Of a DNA stretch of 64,000 nt, positions 53,737-61,984 are shown piece by piece (the stretch's first letter is position 1; each line of letters opens with the position of its first letter). Origin of the DNA: Kumtagia sp964244725 (GTDB lineage: Bacteria > Pseudomonadota > Alphaproteobacteria > Rhizobiales > Rhizobiaceae); the NCBI GenBank assembly GCA_964244725.1, contig CAXTJQ010000003.1, forward strand, positions 1 through 64,000, given 5' to 3'. The position numbers were made by a program, and so were the translations under genes. The notes under the pieces were generated by a model. That model did no database searches. It was not told where the DNA came from and saw only the letters and a list, made by a program, of their open reading frames with translations.

Positions 53737-54720
53737 TCACGCGCCGAACAGCGCGTCGTTGACGATCGTCTGCGTGGCGACCGCGTCCTGGCGCGACAGC
53801 GCCTCGCCAAGCCTGTTGTCGCCGTCGAGCCGGTCCGCGACGGCGAGCAGACGCTGGACGGTGGCGATATTCGCCTCGCATTCGGCGACGGGATCGAGCC
53901 CGCTCGCATCCGGAAACGTGTCAAAATAGAGCGCGCCGTCATAGCCGTCGCGGCGGATCTGGCGCAGCAATTCGAGCGTCTCGCGCAGATGCACGGCGCC
54001 GACCATCAGCCCGTCGTCGCGCTTGCCGTAGCCGTCGTTGAGGTGGACGCCAAGAAGCCGGCTGCGACGATGGATGAGGTGCGCCGCGAAAGCTGGCTGT
54101 TCCCCGGCATAGAGCGCGTGGGCGAAGTCCATCGTCACGCCGAGGTTGGGTGCGCCGGCGTCCTGGATGGCGAGCAGCGTGGTCGCCGCGTCCCGCAATA
54201 GACAGTGGGCGCGCGGTTCGTCCGGCTTGTACTCGATGCTGATTAGGCACTGCGGATCATGCTCGGCGACGGCCCGGATGCCCTCGACCTCCCACTCCCA
54301 GGCCTGGGCGTAGTCGATCTGGAAATTATAGTCGAAGCCGTCCTGTCCGAGCCAGATCGTCATCAGGTCGCCCCCCATGGCGCGCGCCGCGTCGATGCCG
54401 CGTTTGGTGAGGTCGATGGCCTCCTGTCTGACGGATTTTTCGGGATGCGTGAAGGCGCCGAGCTTGAAGGCCGGGTTGGCGTAGTAGCGCATGGCGAGCC
54501 CGTTGACCGCCAGGCCGAGGTCGCCGATGCGCGCGCCGAGCGCGGCGGCGTCCCCGGCGACATGATCCGGGAAATTCAGGTCGACATCGGTCAAGCCTTT
54601 CACTGTCGCCGCCCGCTCCATCATTCGCATCATTGTCGGCTTGCCCGTCAGATCGGGCCAGAACAAATTCGGGGCGGAGCCGAAGGAGTTCAGACGGGTC
54701 GCGAAGCGGGACAGGGTCAT
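53737..54720 (-). CDS. sugar phosphate isomerase/epimerase (xylose isomerase-like TIM barrel)
   Basis: A 327-residue protein, MTLSRFATRLNSFGSAPNLF. Conserved metal-binding stretches include CLISIEYKPDEPRAHCLL, LGVTMDFAHALYAGEQPAFA, LGVHLNDGYGKRDDGLMVGA and YFDTFPDASGLDPVAECEAN. It fits sugar isomerases acting with an adjacent kinase, as here. ATG 54720 was used; 24 more codons are open upstream. It is 82 nt downstream of the aldo/keto reductase gene. Confidence 0.86.
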   Translation of the reverse strand: MTLSRFATRLNSFGSAPNLFWPDLTGKPTMMRMMERAATVKGLTDVDLNFPDHVAGDAAALGARIGDLGLAVNGLAMRYYANPAFKLGAFTHPEKSVRQEAIDLTKRGIDAARAMGGDLMTIWLGQDGFDYNFQIDYAQAWEWEVEGIRAVAEHDPQCLISIEYKPDEPRAHCLLRDAATTLLAIQDAGAPNLGVTMDFAHALYAGEQPAFAAHLIHRRSRLLGVHLNDGYGKRDDGLMVGAVHLRETLELLRQIRRDGYDGALYFDTFPDASGLDPVAECEANIATVQRLLAVADRLDGDNRLGEALSRQDAVATQTIVNDALFGA

Positions 54721-54802
54721 CGGGAGTCTCGGTGATCGAACCTGCCGACAATAGCTGGTTTGCGACCCTGCCAACAAGAAGACTTCGGCCAAGCCTGAAA
54801 GC

Positions 54803-55681
54803 TCAGGCCGCGCCTATGGCTCCGACCCTGTTCAGTTCCTCGATCGCGTCGGCCGGCAGCACGAGGTCGCCCGCGGCGAGATTCTCCCTGAGATGCGCGA
54901 CCGACGAGGTCCCGGGGATCAGAAGGATGTTCGGCGCGCGGGCAAGCAGCCAGGCGAGCGCGGTCTGCAGCGGCGTCGCGCCGACCCGTTGCGCGACCGC
55001 CGACAAGGTCGACGACTGCAGCGGATCGAAGCCGCCGAGCGGAAAGAACGGCACATAGGCGATGCCGTCGCGGGCCAGGCCGTCGATCAGCGCATCGTCG
55101 TCGCGGTGGGCGAGGTTGTAGGCGTTCTGGACGCAGACGATGTCGCAGATTTTGCGGCCGTCCGCGATCTGCGTCGCCGTCACGTTGCTCAGTCCGACAT
55201 GGCGCACCATGCCTTGGCGCTGCAGATCGGCCAGAACGGTCAGCGGCGCTTCGAGCGACCCCTCGACGGGATGGTGCGGGTTGAGCATGCTGCGCAGGTT
55301 GACCACGTCGAGCGAGTCCAGGCCGAGATTGCGTAGATTGTCATGCACCGCCTGGGTCAGCTCCTCGCGCGAGAATGCCGGAATCCAGGACCCGTCCGCG
55401 CCGCGCCGCGCGCTGATCTTGGTGACGATCACGAGATCGTCGGGGTACGGGGAAAGCGCCTCGCGGATGATCTGGTTGGTGATGTGGGGGCCGTAGAAAT
55501 CGCTGGTGTCGATGTGGTCGACCCCTGATGCGACGGCTTCGCGCAGCACCGAGAGCGCGGCGTCGCGGTCCCTGGGCGGGCCGAATACGCCGGGTCCAGC
55601 GAGCTGCATGGCGCCATAGCCGAGGCGCTTGACGGTCACGTCGCCGAGCGCGAACGTTCCGGACTGGCCGAGTGGGGGCAT
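54803..55681 (-). CDS. aldo/keto reductase
   Basis: A 292-residue (beta/alpha)8 oxidoreductase. The catalytic tetrad can be traced in GVDHIDTSDFYGPHITN (Asp, Tyr), VIVTKISARRGADG (Lys) and VVNLRSMLNPHHPVEG (region of the His). The NADPH site is near LIPGTSSVAHLRENLAAG. Family: AKR, YdbC-like. With the isomerase and kinase it may form a route for an uncommon sugar. AAAGGAGATCCATC precedes ATG 55681. Confidence 0.88.
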   Translation of the reverse strand: MPPLGQSGTFALGDVTVKRLGYGAMQLAGPGVFGPPRDRDAALSVLREAVASGVDHIDTSDFYGPHITNQIIREALSPYPDDLVIVTKISARRGADGSWIPAFSREELTQAVHDNLRNLGLDSLDVVNLRSMLNPHHPVEGSLEAPLTVLADLQRQGMVRHVGLSNVTATQIADGRKICDIVCVQNAYNLAHRDDDALIDGLARDGIAYVPFFPLGGFDPLQSSTLSAVAQRVGATPLQTALAWLLARAPNILLIPGTSSVAHLRENLAAGDLVLPADAIEELNRVGAIGAA

Positions 55682-55920
55682 GATGGATCTCCTTTGAGGC
55701 TCCTGATGTAGCGCCCGCCGGCCATACGGTTAGGCGCGACACCGCTCCCGCCTGTCCTGCGCGATGGAAAGTAGCGGAACTTGTGTTTGGCTGGGGAACC
55801 TGGACCCTGCACCCACAGTCAACAACTTCGAAAAAGCCAATGAAAACAGTGCTTCACCGGTTAAAACTGTTTGAGGATTGTAGCAGTCGAATGGATCGCT
55901 GCAATGGCCTTCCTCGGTAC

Positions 55921-56187
55921 TCATCCAATCGGTTGCGTGCCCCTGTCGTACAGAAAGACCGTGACGGAAATCGTCCATTCGCGTTCGGCGTAAAGGATGG
56001 CGTCTCTGACCGTGGTTGCAGGAAGGTGATCTACATAGAAGTACGAGGAATTGGCGGTAGCCTCCTCATAGCTGAAGTACTCCGTTCCCTCTGGTCGCTT
56101 GGCGCTGTCGTGGGCTGAAGGTTCGTAGACAGCGTCACAATCTGGGCAGGATCGATCTGTTCGGTGATCTACGATATTGCCAATCAT
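55921..56187 (-). CDS. small CxxC protein, last gene of the accessory operon
   Basis: An 88-residue hydrophilic protein starting MIGNIVDHRTDRSCPDCDAV. One CxxC pair (CPDC) is followed by GTEYFSYEEATANSSYFYVD and a C-terminal beta-rich part (REWTISVTVFLYDRGTQPIG). A single CxxC is not a full zinc site unless it dimerises. The frame is open to 56385, but that part overlaps the preceding gene, so ATG 56187, 14 nt after its stop, is preferred. No family is recognised. Base composition is less GC-rich than in the core genes. Confidence 0.55.
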   Translation of the reverse strand: MIGNIVDHRTDRSCPDCDAVYEPSAHDSAKRPEGTEYFSYEEATANSSYFYVDHLPATTVRDAILYAEREWTISVTVFLYDRGTQPIG

Positions 56188-56201
56188 CTGATTTGCGACC
56201 C

Positions 56202-56726
56202 TTACTGGCGAGGTTGTTGGCGTACATCGGGTATGATCTCGATCAGCAGCGCTGCAAGATCCTCCTCGCTGACATTTTCGCGATTGTAGGCCGCACTTTC
56301 GATGGCAACCGCTGGGCCTGTGAACGTTCCTATCAACTGACCGCCCACTTGTGGGCCTTCCAACGACACAAGTTGAAAGGCCCATTCCATTTTCTGCTTC
56401 GTCAGCGCGTCTTCGGCTCGCGCACGGAGCACAAACGCGCGTTCATTAACCGGCTCCCATCCAACTATGTAATTGATGGAGGTAAAATAGCGGCTCAACT
56501 GGCCCAAGGTGAACTGGACGCTCACATATGGCGTAGCCGCCGCAACTTGGCGGTTCATAAGCAAATCAGACGGGACACCATTCGGGTAAGAACGGGCAAT
56601 GCGCGTTTCCGCCATGCGGGTCGCCAAATCTTTACCGAACACGATCCTGTAGCCGCTGATTGCGATCATCCCCACGGCGGTGATCAGAAGCGCGAATTTC
56701 CACGATTGAAAGAAATTGGCGTCCAA
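56202..56726 (-). CDS. membrane-anchored protein of unknown function
   Basis: A 174-residue protein with one N-terminal membrane helix (FALLITAVGMIAISGYRIVF) and a soluble domain beginning near residue 35 (DLATRMAETRIARSYPNGVP). No catalytic motif is seen. It is probably an envelope-anchored component whose soluble part faces the periplasm, from the helix and the lack of a second one. Gaps of 24 nt upstream and 14 nt downstream place it in the operon running from 60206 to 55921. Confidence 0.65.
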   Translation of the reverse strand: MDANFFQSWKFALLITAVGMIAISGYRIVFGKDLATRMAETRIARSYPNGVPSDLLMNRQVAAATPYVSVQFTLGQLSRYFTSINYIVGWEPVNERAFVLRARAEDALTKQKMEWAFQLVSLEGPQVGGQLIGTFTGPAVAIESAAYNRENVSEEDLAALLIEIIPDVRQQPRQ

Positions 56727-56750
56727 GAGAATAGTCCTTGCTATGAGGGG

Positions 56751-57881
56751 TTACGCTAAAATCGGCGACCATCGGTCGATACGAAGCCATCGTTGGGACG
56801 GTGGCCCCTTGGTGATTGCCTGACCTCCACGGCGCACGCCGTCTGTTTCCGTGGCGGCAACGGTGTACACAACGACAAAGTCGCTATCGAACTTCAGGTC
56901 ATAGGCTTCGAGCAATCTGCCCGTGCCGGCTCGAATGGTGCCGAGCTTCTTTTCCGAGGTCGTCGTCTCTATGCTCTCACCATCTGCCTCGGTAAGTCCG
57001 ATGCTGGAAACCGTCACGTCGTGCAGATCATTGGTCGTGGCGTTGGCCACATAGAGCGGAACGTTGCCGCGAACCCATGTCTGACCGAAGTAGAGCGCAA
57101 GCTGAAAGGGTGGCGCTTCGAGCTTGATCGTTTCAGGCCATTCATACTCCGCGCGATAAGCGACCTCGTAGGGAACGTCAGTGAAATTCGGTTGGAACTC
57201 GCCACTTGCACCGAAAGCGTCAGTGGTGCCGATGACGAGCCGGGCCTTGCGTTCGCGGCAGACTGCGAGCGCGTCAGAAAGCACAGGGCGGGCCGGGTGA
57301 AGCGAAGTCGAGTCTTCGATTTCCGTAAACTCTGCGACTGCGGCGCCTATCCCGGAACGGAGCATTCGGTCGAGTTCGCGACGTTGTTTTGTAAGGAGCT
57401 TCTCCGCTTTCCCGACCTCCACCGGAGTGCGGAAGTAGACAACGAGCTCGTGCGACCGAGACCATTCTGCGCGAGCAATCTCTTCGGGGTCATCCAGGCA
57501 AAGGACGTTCAAGCCGTCCTGTGAGATTGGACTGAACCGCTGCCCCAGAATGCTTTTCGTTGTGGCTACCAAGAGCGTGGTACTTTCTCGAACAGCCACC
57601 TTGCGGGCCACTCCATATGCCGGACGGCTTTTGTTGCCGGTCTCGGTCTCGATAAGATTGGCGACGACAATGGCCTGGTTCTTCTCGAGCCATGTGTTGA
57701 CCGATTGCAATTGAACAAGCAGTTCGGGGTCGATGCCGTTGACGTCAACTGGATCGAGTTGGCTGAAGGACGCTACGGGCACATCATTCTCGTCCTCGAT
57801 CCAGTGCGTAGAGGCGTTGAAGGCTGAGGGCGACAGCGAGCCGGAATGTCTCACGGCACGGAGGTAGACGACGACCTTCAT
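56751..57881 (-). CDS. tandem serine-recombinase-like domain protein lacking catalytic serines
   Basis: A protein of about 376 residues. Two consecutive stretches look like the N-terminal fold of serine resolvases. The first begins MKVVVYLRAVRHSG and continues through LEKNQAIVVANLIETETGNK; the second begins LVVYFRTPVEVGKAEKLLTK and continues through VAEFTEIEDSTSLHPARPVL and VCRERKARLVIGTTDAFGAS. The YxRVS catalytic serine reads Ala-Val and Thr-Pro, and the LDRLARN motif is lost in both, so recombination activity is unlikely. A C-terminal beta-rich domain of about 110 residues (LALYFGQTWVRGNVPLYVAN) follows. I chose ATG 57881 with GGGGA upstream; ATG 57947 adds 22 residues. The resolvase comparison is from memory and needs a profile search. 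Confidence 0.6.
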   Translation of the reverse strand: MKVVVYLRAVRHSGSLSPSAFNASTHWIEDENDVPVASFSQLDPVDVNGIDPELLVQLQSVNTWLEKNQAIVVANLIETETGNKSRPAYGVARKVAVRESTTLLVATTKSILGQRFSPISQDGLNVLCLDDPEEIARAEWSRSHELVVYFRTPVEVGKAEKLLTKQRRELDRMLRSGIGAAVAEFTEIEDSTSLHPARPVLSDALAVCRERKARLVIGTTDAFGASGEFQPNFTDVPYEVAYRAEYEWPETIKLEAPPFQLALYFGQTWVRGNVPLYVANATTNDLHDVTVSSIGLTEADGESIETTTSEKKLGTIRAGTGRLLEAYDLKFDSDFVVVYTVAATETDGVRRGGQAITKGPPSQRWLRIDRWSPILA

Positions 57882-57993
57882 GTTTTCCCCATCTTGGCGG
57901 ATCAAGACGCGGTTTTCCTCGGGCGATGAACCGCCCTTAGAATTCATTTTCAGCTCTGGGAAATTGCGTCGATCCCCGAAGAGAATTCATGTG

Positions 57994-58959
57994 TTACCGA
58001 AAGGCCACTGTTTGGCGGGTCGGGTTGCCGATGGCCCGAACCCGGCCCGGTAGTTTGTCTTCGAGTTTCCTGAGATGCTTCCCCCACGCCGGGTCGTCGC
58101 GCTGGGCCTTATCAAAACCAAATATGAGAAGGCGCGGCTCGGGGTTGATGAAAGGCAGCGCCCCTGCCGCGATTTGTGAGATCAGCGGGTCGACTGCTCT
58201 GAGGTTGCCAACGGCGTTTCGCATTTCGGCGATACTGACCAACGCCTTCGCTACTTCGACATAACCCGTGGCGAGAGATTCCTCGTAAGCGGCAATCGCA
58301 GTCCGATAGTCCTCCATTTGGTTGACGACGGCGGCGGCGGTTTCGCCAGTGGCGCGCAAAGCCGGATTGGAGAAGTGTTTTGCTTCGTAGAAAACGATAG
58401 CCGGGTTACCATTAGACGTTTGGCTGACGACAGCGGCGTCAAGCCGATCTTGGCGGCGCTTTGTTTCATCGGCATCTGAAGGGAGGGGCTGGCTTGGGTC
58501 GCGAAAATCGCCCTGAGCGCGGGTCAGGGCTATCTCGACATCGATTACACGGCGATCACCCGTCAACAACGGATGTAGGCCCGATTTCTCAGAGCCTGCG
58601 AACGCCGCTGCTGCCCGCATCATTTCCTGAAGTGTCCTCTCGCCGTCGTACCGCTTCCAGACCGGATCAGACGGGAACGTGAATTGGCCTTTCGCGAGAG
58701 AGACATAAGATTGCGTCTGGCGAACAAGATATTTTGCGTGGGTCAGAGGCGTGACTTCGCGTTCGTTCCAGTCGACGCGAAAGATCGATGCACCGCGAAA
58801 GTAGACGTTCAGGGAATTGCGCCGGACGGCAATTACCAGATCATCGCGCCTCAATACGTCGCGCCACCATGAGCCATCGGCTGAGGAGTTTGCCAATGCG
58901 TCAAGTGCGTTGAGAAAAGAAAGATCGAGATACCGATGCGGCCTGGGAGATTGGATCAT
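57994..58959 (-). CDS. PD-(D/E)XK nuclease-like protein
   Basis: A 321-residue protein of unknown family. The core RLDAAVV (Asp174) followed by AIVFYEAKHFSN (Glu192, Lys194) has the D and ExK spacing of PD-(D/E)XK nucleases. The N-terminal 100 residues (HRYLDLSFLNALDALANSSA) and the helical C-terminus match nothing known to me. ATG 58959 overlaps the stop of the MBL-fold gene by ATGA, so their products are made together and probably interact. The frame open to 58977 is shorter in support. Confidence 0.65.
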   Translation of the reverse strand: MIQSPRPHRYLDLSFLNALDALANSSADGSWWRDVLRRDDLVIAVRRNSLNVYFRGASIFRVDWNEREVTPLTHAKYLVRQTQSYVSLAKGQFTFPSDPVWKRYDGERTLQEMMRAAAAFAGSEKSGLHPLLTGDRRVIDVEIALTRAQGDFRDPSQPLPSDADETKRRQDRLDAAVVSQTSNGNPAIVFYEAKHFSNPALRATGETAAAVVNQMEDYRTAIAAYEESLATGYVEVAKALVSIAEMRNAVGNLRAVDPLISQIAAGALPFINPEPRLLIFGFDKAQRDDPAWGKHLRKLEDKLPGRVRAIGNPTRQTVAFR

Positions 58960-60206
58960 GCGGCGATCTCCCACCAATCGCCATCATTTTTCTGAGAGAC
59001 ATGCGGGCCAAAAAAGTCGGGAAATCGGTGTGGCTCGAAGGTATGGATCGGAACCAGAACCTTCGGTGCGATAGCTTCTGCCAATCGCTTGAGGTCGCCG
59101 ATGCTCGCGTGGCCGGAGGTGTGGGCGTGTTCTAGCGGGGTACCGCGCTCGGCGAGCGCCGCCGCTACCTTGATGCCCTGGTCTCGCTTTAGGTATCCAT
59201 CCCATTGCGACCACACCGCGAAGGCACCTTGCAGGCAGTCAGCACGGTCAAGATCGCGAAGCATCGCCGGACGAAACAGGAAGACGGCTTTGTCCGCCAA
59301 ACCTTTAAGCGCCTCCGCGAAGATGCGGTTGGTCTTATGCCGTTCCAGAAGATCGAAGCGCCCGCTTTGCTTGATTCGGACCCGCTGGTAATGCGGCACA
59401 TAGACTGCAATCTGCTGCCAGTCCGACTGCGGTATATTGGCATTGCCGGTAGCGCGAAGGATTTCGGCTGCATAAAGATCAATGACGAATGTCCGCCCGC
59501 TGCGTTTGCAGGCACGGTACACGCTCACCATTCGGTCAATGTTTTGGGCGGAGGCTGCGACCAGCGCCATGCCTCGCGCACGGCGGAAGATATCGAGCAA
59601 TGTCGCTTCAACACCGGCTTCGGTTGGAAAGGTCTGGTCTTCCGCCAGCCGCCCGAGCGACGAACCCTCCATGAGCAGCACGTCGATATTGCGAGGCGGA
59701 TTGGCCAGAAGCCGCTCGAACAAAACACCCTTGCGCCCGTGCGCCCGGAAGTCGCCGGAATAGAACAGCCGCCGATTGCCAGCCTGTACCTCCAACGCAT
59801 AGGCATCGTACGCGGAGTGATCGACCAGATGTGGAGTGACTGTAAACGGCCCGAAAGCCATCGGGACGCCATTCGAAAATTCAATGGCCCTGTGCGGAAC
59901 GTAAGGGTGAGGAATGAAAGGCTGCGCGGCCTTCAGTATGCGATGGGTCGCCGCGCCGAGCGCAACCGGCAGCTCAGGCCCGGCCAGATGCGCCAATCCC
60001 CAATGATCGACATGCCCATGCGAGAGCACCAATCCAAGAAGCTCGGTTCCTCCAGCTAGCCCTTCAACAGGAGGATGAAGCGATTCGTCGTCGGGGTCAC
60101 CATCGAGTGGAAGGCCGAGATCAAGTAGTAACCGTGCGCCTTGCGCTTCCAGTTCAACGCAAGTTCCGCCGATTTCCTTCGTGCCACGATGAATTCTGAC
60201 CCGCAT
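58956..60206 (-). CDS. MBL-fold/beta-CASP (RNase J-like) metallo-hydrolase
   Basis: A 416-residue metallo-beta-lactamase-fold protein. Zinc motifs are LVLSHGHVDHWGLAHL (His63, His65, Asp67, His68), the histidine in TVTPHLVDHSAYDAYALE, and the aspartate of RRLFYSGDFRAHG. The C-terminal part (HTSGHASIGDLKRLAEAIAP, then KVLVPIHTFEP) is the RNase J/beta-CASP signature. RNase J enzymes process RNA in pairs of about 550 residues, so this is a shorter relative. It is the first gene of the accessory operon, followed by the nuclease with an ATGA overlap. Its ribosome-binding site lies in a hairpin. Confidence 0.85.
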   Translation of the reverse strand: MRVRIHRGTKEIGGTCVELEAQGARLLLDLGLPLDGDPDDESLHPPVEGLAGGTELLGLVLSHGHVDHWGLAHLAGPELPVALGAATHRILKAAQPFIPHPYVPHRAIEFSNGVPMAFGPFTVTPHLVDHSAYDAYALEVQAGNRRLFYSGDFRAHGRKGVLFERLLANPPRNIDVLLMEGSSLGRLAEDQTFPTEAGVEATLLDIFRRARGMALVAASAQNIDRMVSVYRACKRSGRTFVIDLYAAEILRATGNANIPQSDWQQIAVYVPHYQRVRIKQSGRFDLLERHKTNRIFAEALKGLADKAVFLFRPAMLRDLDRADCLQGAFAVWSQWDGYLKRDQGIKVAAALAERGTPLEHAHTSGHASIGDLKRLAEAIAPKVLVPIHTFEPHRFPDFFGPHVSQKNDGDWWEIAA

Positions 60207-60207
60207 T

Positions 60208-60239
60208 GCCCCTCCGTTGTCGGGGCCAAATGGAGGGGC
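60208..60239 (-). promoter_or_regulatory. inverted repeat burying the ribosome-binding site of the MBL gene
   Basis: On the minus strand GCCCCTCC, a 16-nt loop and GGAGGGGC form a perfect 8-bp stem one base before the ATG at 60206. The right arm is the Shine-Dalgarno sequence itself (GGAGG). This suggests translational control of the operon, or an operator that includes the start region. Confidence 0.6.
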
Positions 60240-60302
60240 GGGTAATTCACCGCAACTGCTTACTCGCGCTGACCTGACGGTCGCGACGATAGCGATTTCA
60301 TG

Positions 60303-60314
60303 TGGCTATAGCCA
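60303..60314. promoter_or_regulatory. 12-bp palindrome, candidate XRE operator
   Basis: TGGCTATAGCCA is a perfect palindrome 39 bp before the HTH gene start and about 100 bp from the divergent MBL operon. Its position between the regulator and the operon suits an operator for the HTH protein. Confidence 0.4.
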
Positions 60315-60352
60315 GTGGTTATCTAGGCCTCGGAACGGCTGTCCTGACATGC

Positions 60353-60613
60353 ATGGATGGTCGCGCACTCGTTGCATGGAACTTGAGGCGCATCAGGGTC
60401 AGTCAGGATATCTCGCAGGAGAAGCTTGCCGCTGACGCTGGTGTCGATCGCGCTTATCTTGGCGGATTGGAACGGCAAGCTGAAAACCCGACTGTCGATT
60501 TACTCGACCGTATTGCCGATGCTCTGTCAGTTCCGGTGACCGAACTTTTCTTGCAGCCGGAAGAGGGCGCTCCTCCTCCACAGCCGTTGAGAAGCGGTCG
60601 AAAACGAAAGTAG
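60353..60613 (+). CDS. XRE family HTH regulator
   Basis: An 86-residue protein with a canonical Cro/C1-type helix-turn-helix: LRRIRVSQDISQEKLAADAG, then VDRAYLGGLERQAENPTVDL and LLDRIADALSVPVTELF. The basic C-terminus is short. ATG 60353 was chosen; a GTG at 60302 would swallow the upstream palindrome. It is divergent from the MBL-nuclease operon and is probably its repressor or controller, as in many restriction-modification systems. Confidence 0.85.
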   Translation: MDGRALVAWNLRRIRVSQDISQEKLAADAGVDRAYLGGLERQAENPTVDLLDRIADALSVPVTELFLQPEEGAPPPQPLRSGRKRK

Positions 60614-60689
60614 CCGATTCTAGATTTCGCGCTGATGGACGCTGGGTGTGGGAAGTCAGGGTCGAAATTTTCCGACCCTGACCGTGCCG

Positions 60690-61781
60690 TCAGGCGGCCT
60701 CCGATGTCGACCTATCGTGGTCGAGATCGTCGCTGTTGATTGACATGGGACCGTCTGGGGTTTCAGCCTCGATAAAAGCGTCGATTAGCTTGTCGATCCG
60801 GGCGAAATCACAATAGCGCTGATACAGGTCGGCTGCGAACTCAGGTTGTCCGGAAATCGCGATACCCTCAATGAAGCGTTCCAGCGTGATGCCGATAAAA
60901 CCCGGTACATTGTCGACCGCCGGATTGAGACGCTGCCCATAGGCGGCGACGGCATTTTGGACATGCCAATTTAGGCGTGGCGCGATCACAACAAAGGTGC
61001 CCTCGTCGTAGAGCTTCCTGTCGAGCATGGCGAATGCAAGCAGATGCTCCCGCCATAGCTGCTGGAAAGGACTTCCGCGCAGGGATTTGTCTCGGGGATC
61101 GATGAACATCGCGGAGATCTCAGAAAGCTCGTCGTAGCGGCCTCGTGTCTTTGCGCTCGGTTCCATCATCGCTTCCGAGTATTTTTGCTCGATGGCGAGA
61201 AAGCCGCGTTTGCCATCCGCTGTCCGGTAGCGGATTAGGACGTCGAAGGCTGTGAAATCAGCGGTAAAAAGCGGGTTTCCTCGACCGGGCGAATGCTCGA
61301 AAAGGATCTGGGTGACCGTGCCAGTGAAGCCGGGCAGTACCGATGCGAATACGCGACTGGCAAGCGGCATATCGAGCTTCAACACGGCGAAAAGATTGAA
61401 AACCAGCGGCATGGAGGAAAGCAGGTTGTGGTAAAGCCGGTCGGTCTCGATGGCTGCGCCGATTTCGCGGTAGGCAACTTCGCGCCGTACCAGAGACGCG
61501 ATGGACGGAGACAGAAAGTTGCGGCCGGCGCGTCCGGCGACCTGATTGAGCCGGGAGCCGATTCTACGGCTTTTGCCATTGCGACTCCGACGCCGTCCAA
61601 CAGGCAGACCGCGCTCCTGCCGCCAAAGGGTCTGGAGAATGCGAGCAATACTCTGAAACCGGGTGTCAGCCGGCTCGAAGCATTCGTGCTGGCGCAATAT
61701 CTGTTCCGGGATCAGCGGAACCGCCTGGCCGAAATCAAATGGCGTATGCGTGGCGGCAAGAGAGGTTTCACAAGGCATCAA
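60690..61781 (-). CDS. PD-(D/E)XK nuclease-like protein (PGN_0703-like)
   Basis: A 363-residue protein. FTADFTAFDVLIRYRT (Asp180) and KRGFLAIEQKYSEAMMEPSA (Glu198, Lys200) form the PD-(D/E)XK active site, with ExK as Glu-Gln-Lys. The helical N-terminus includes a basic stretch (RRRSRNGKSRRIGSRLNQVA). It resembles the PGN_0703 group of putative restriction endonucleases as I recall it; no methylase gene is adjacent. It is convergent with the HTH gene and divergent from the HUH-like gene. ATG 61781 or the next codon starts it. Confidence 0.65.
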   Translation of the reverse strand: MMPCETSLAATHTPFDFGQAVPLIPEQILRQHECFEPADTRFQSIARILQTLWRQERGLPVGRRRSRNGKSRRIGSRLNQVAGRAGRNFLSPSIASLVRREVAYREIGAAIETDRLYHNLLSSMPLVFNLFAVLKLDMPLASRVFASVLPGFTGTVTQILFEHSPGRGNPLFTADFTAFDVLIRYRTADGKRGFLAIEQKYSEAMMEPSAKTRGRYDELSEISAMFIDPRDKSLRGSPFQQLWREHLLAFAMLDRKLYDEGTFVVIAPRLNWHVQNAVAAYGQRLNPAVDNVPGFIGITLERFIEGIAISGQPEFAADLYQRYCDFARIDKLIDAFIEAETPDGPMSINSDDLDHDRSTSEAA

Positions 61782-61984
61782 ATTTCCCAGCAGTTCGTTT
61801 CGGATGCCAGGAATTCGGAGGAAATCGCTCTAAATCAACACCAGTTTGTCGATCCGATCACCGTGAAATCGTGTGTCAAAATCGCAACGGTTTGGCTTTC
61901 TTCGAGAAGGTCGTGATGAGTGCCAGGGGTGAAGCGCTATATTGAGGGCGGTCGAAGAGATCGCGGCCAATCACGGAGCTTCCG

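Noticed and set aside
55682..55920. Left attachment site or tRNA end of the island
   Set aside because: No tRNA-like sequence, and no direct repeat of the right-end region could be identified by eye.
55783..56118. Plus-strand ORF of 111 residues opposite the CxxC gene
   Set aside because: No ribosome-binding site or recognisable motif; composition fits an antisense shadow.
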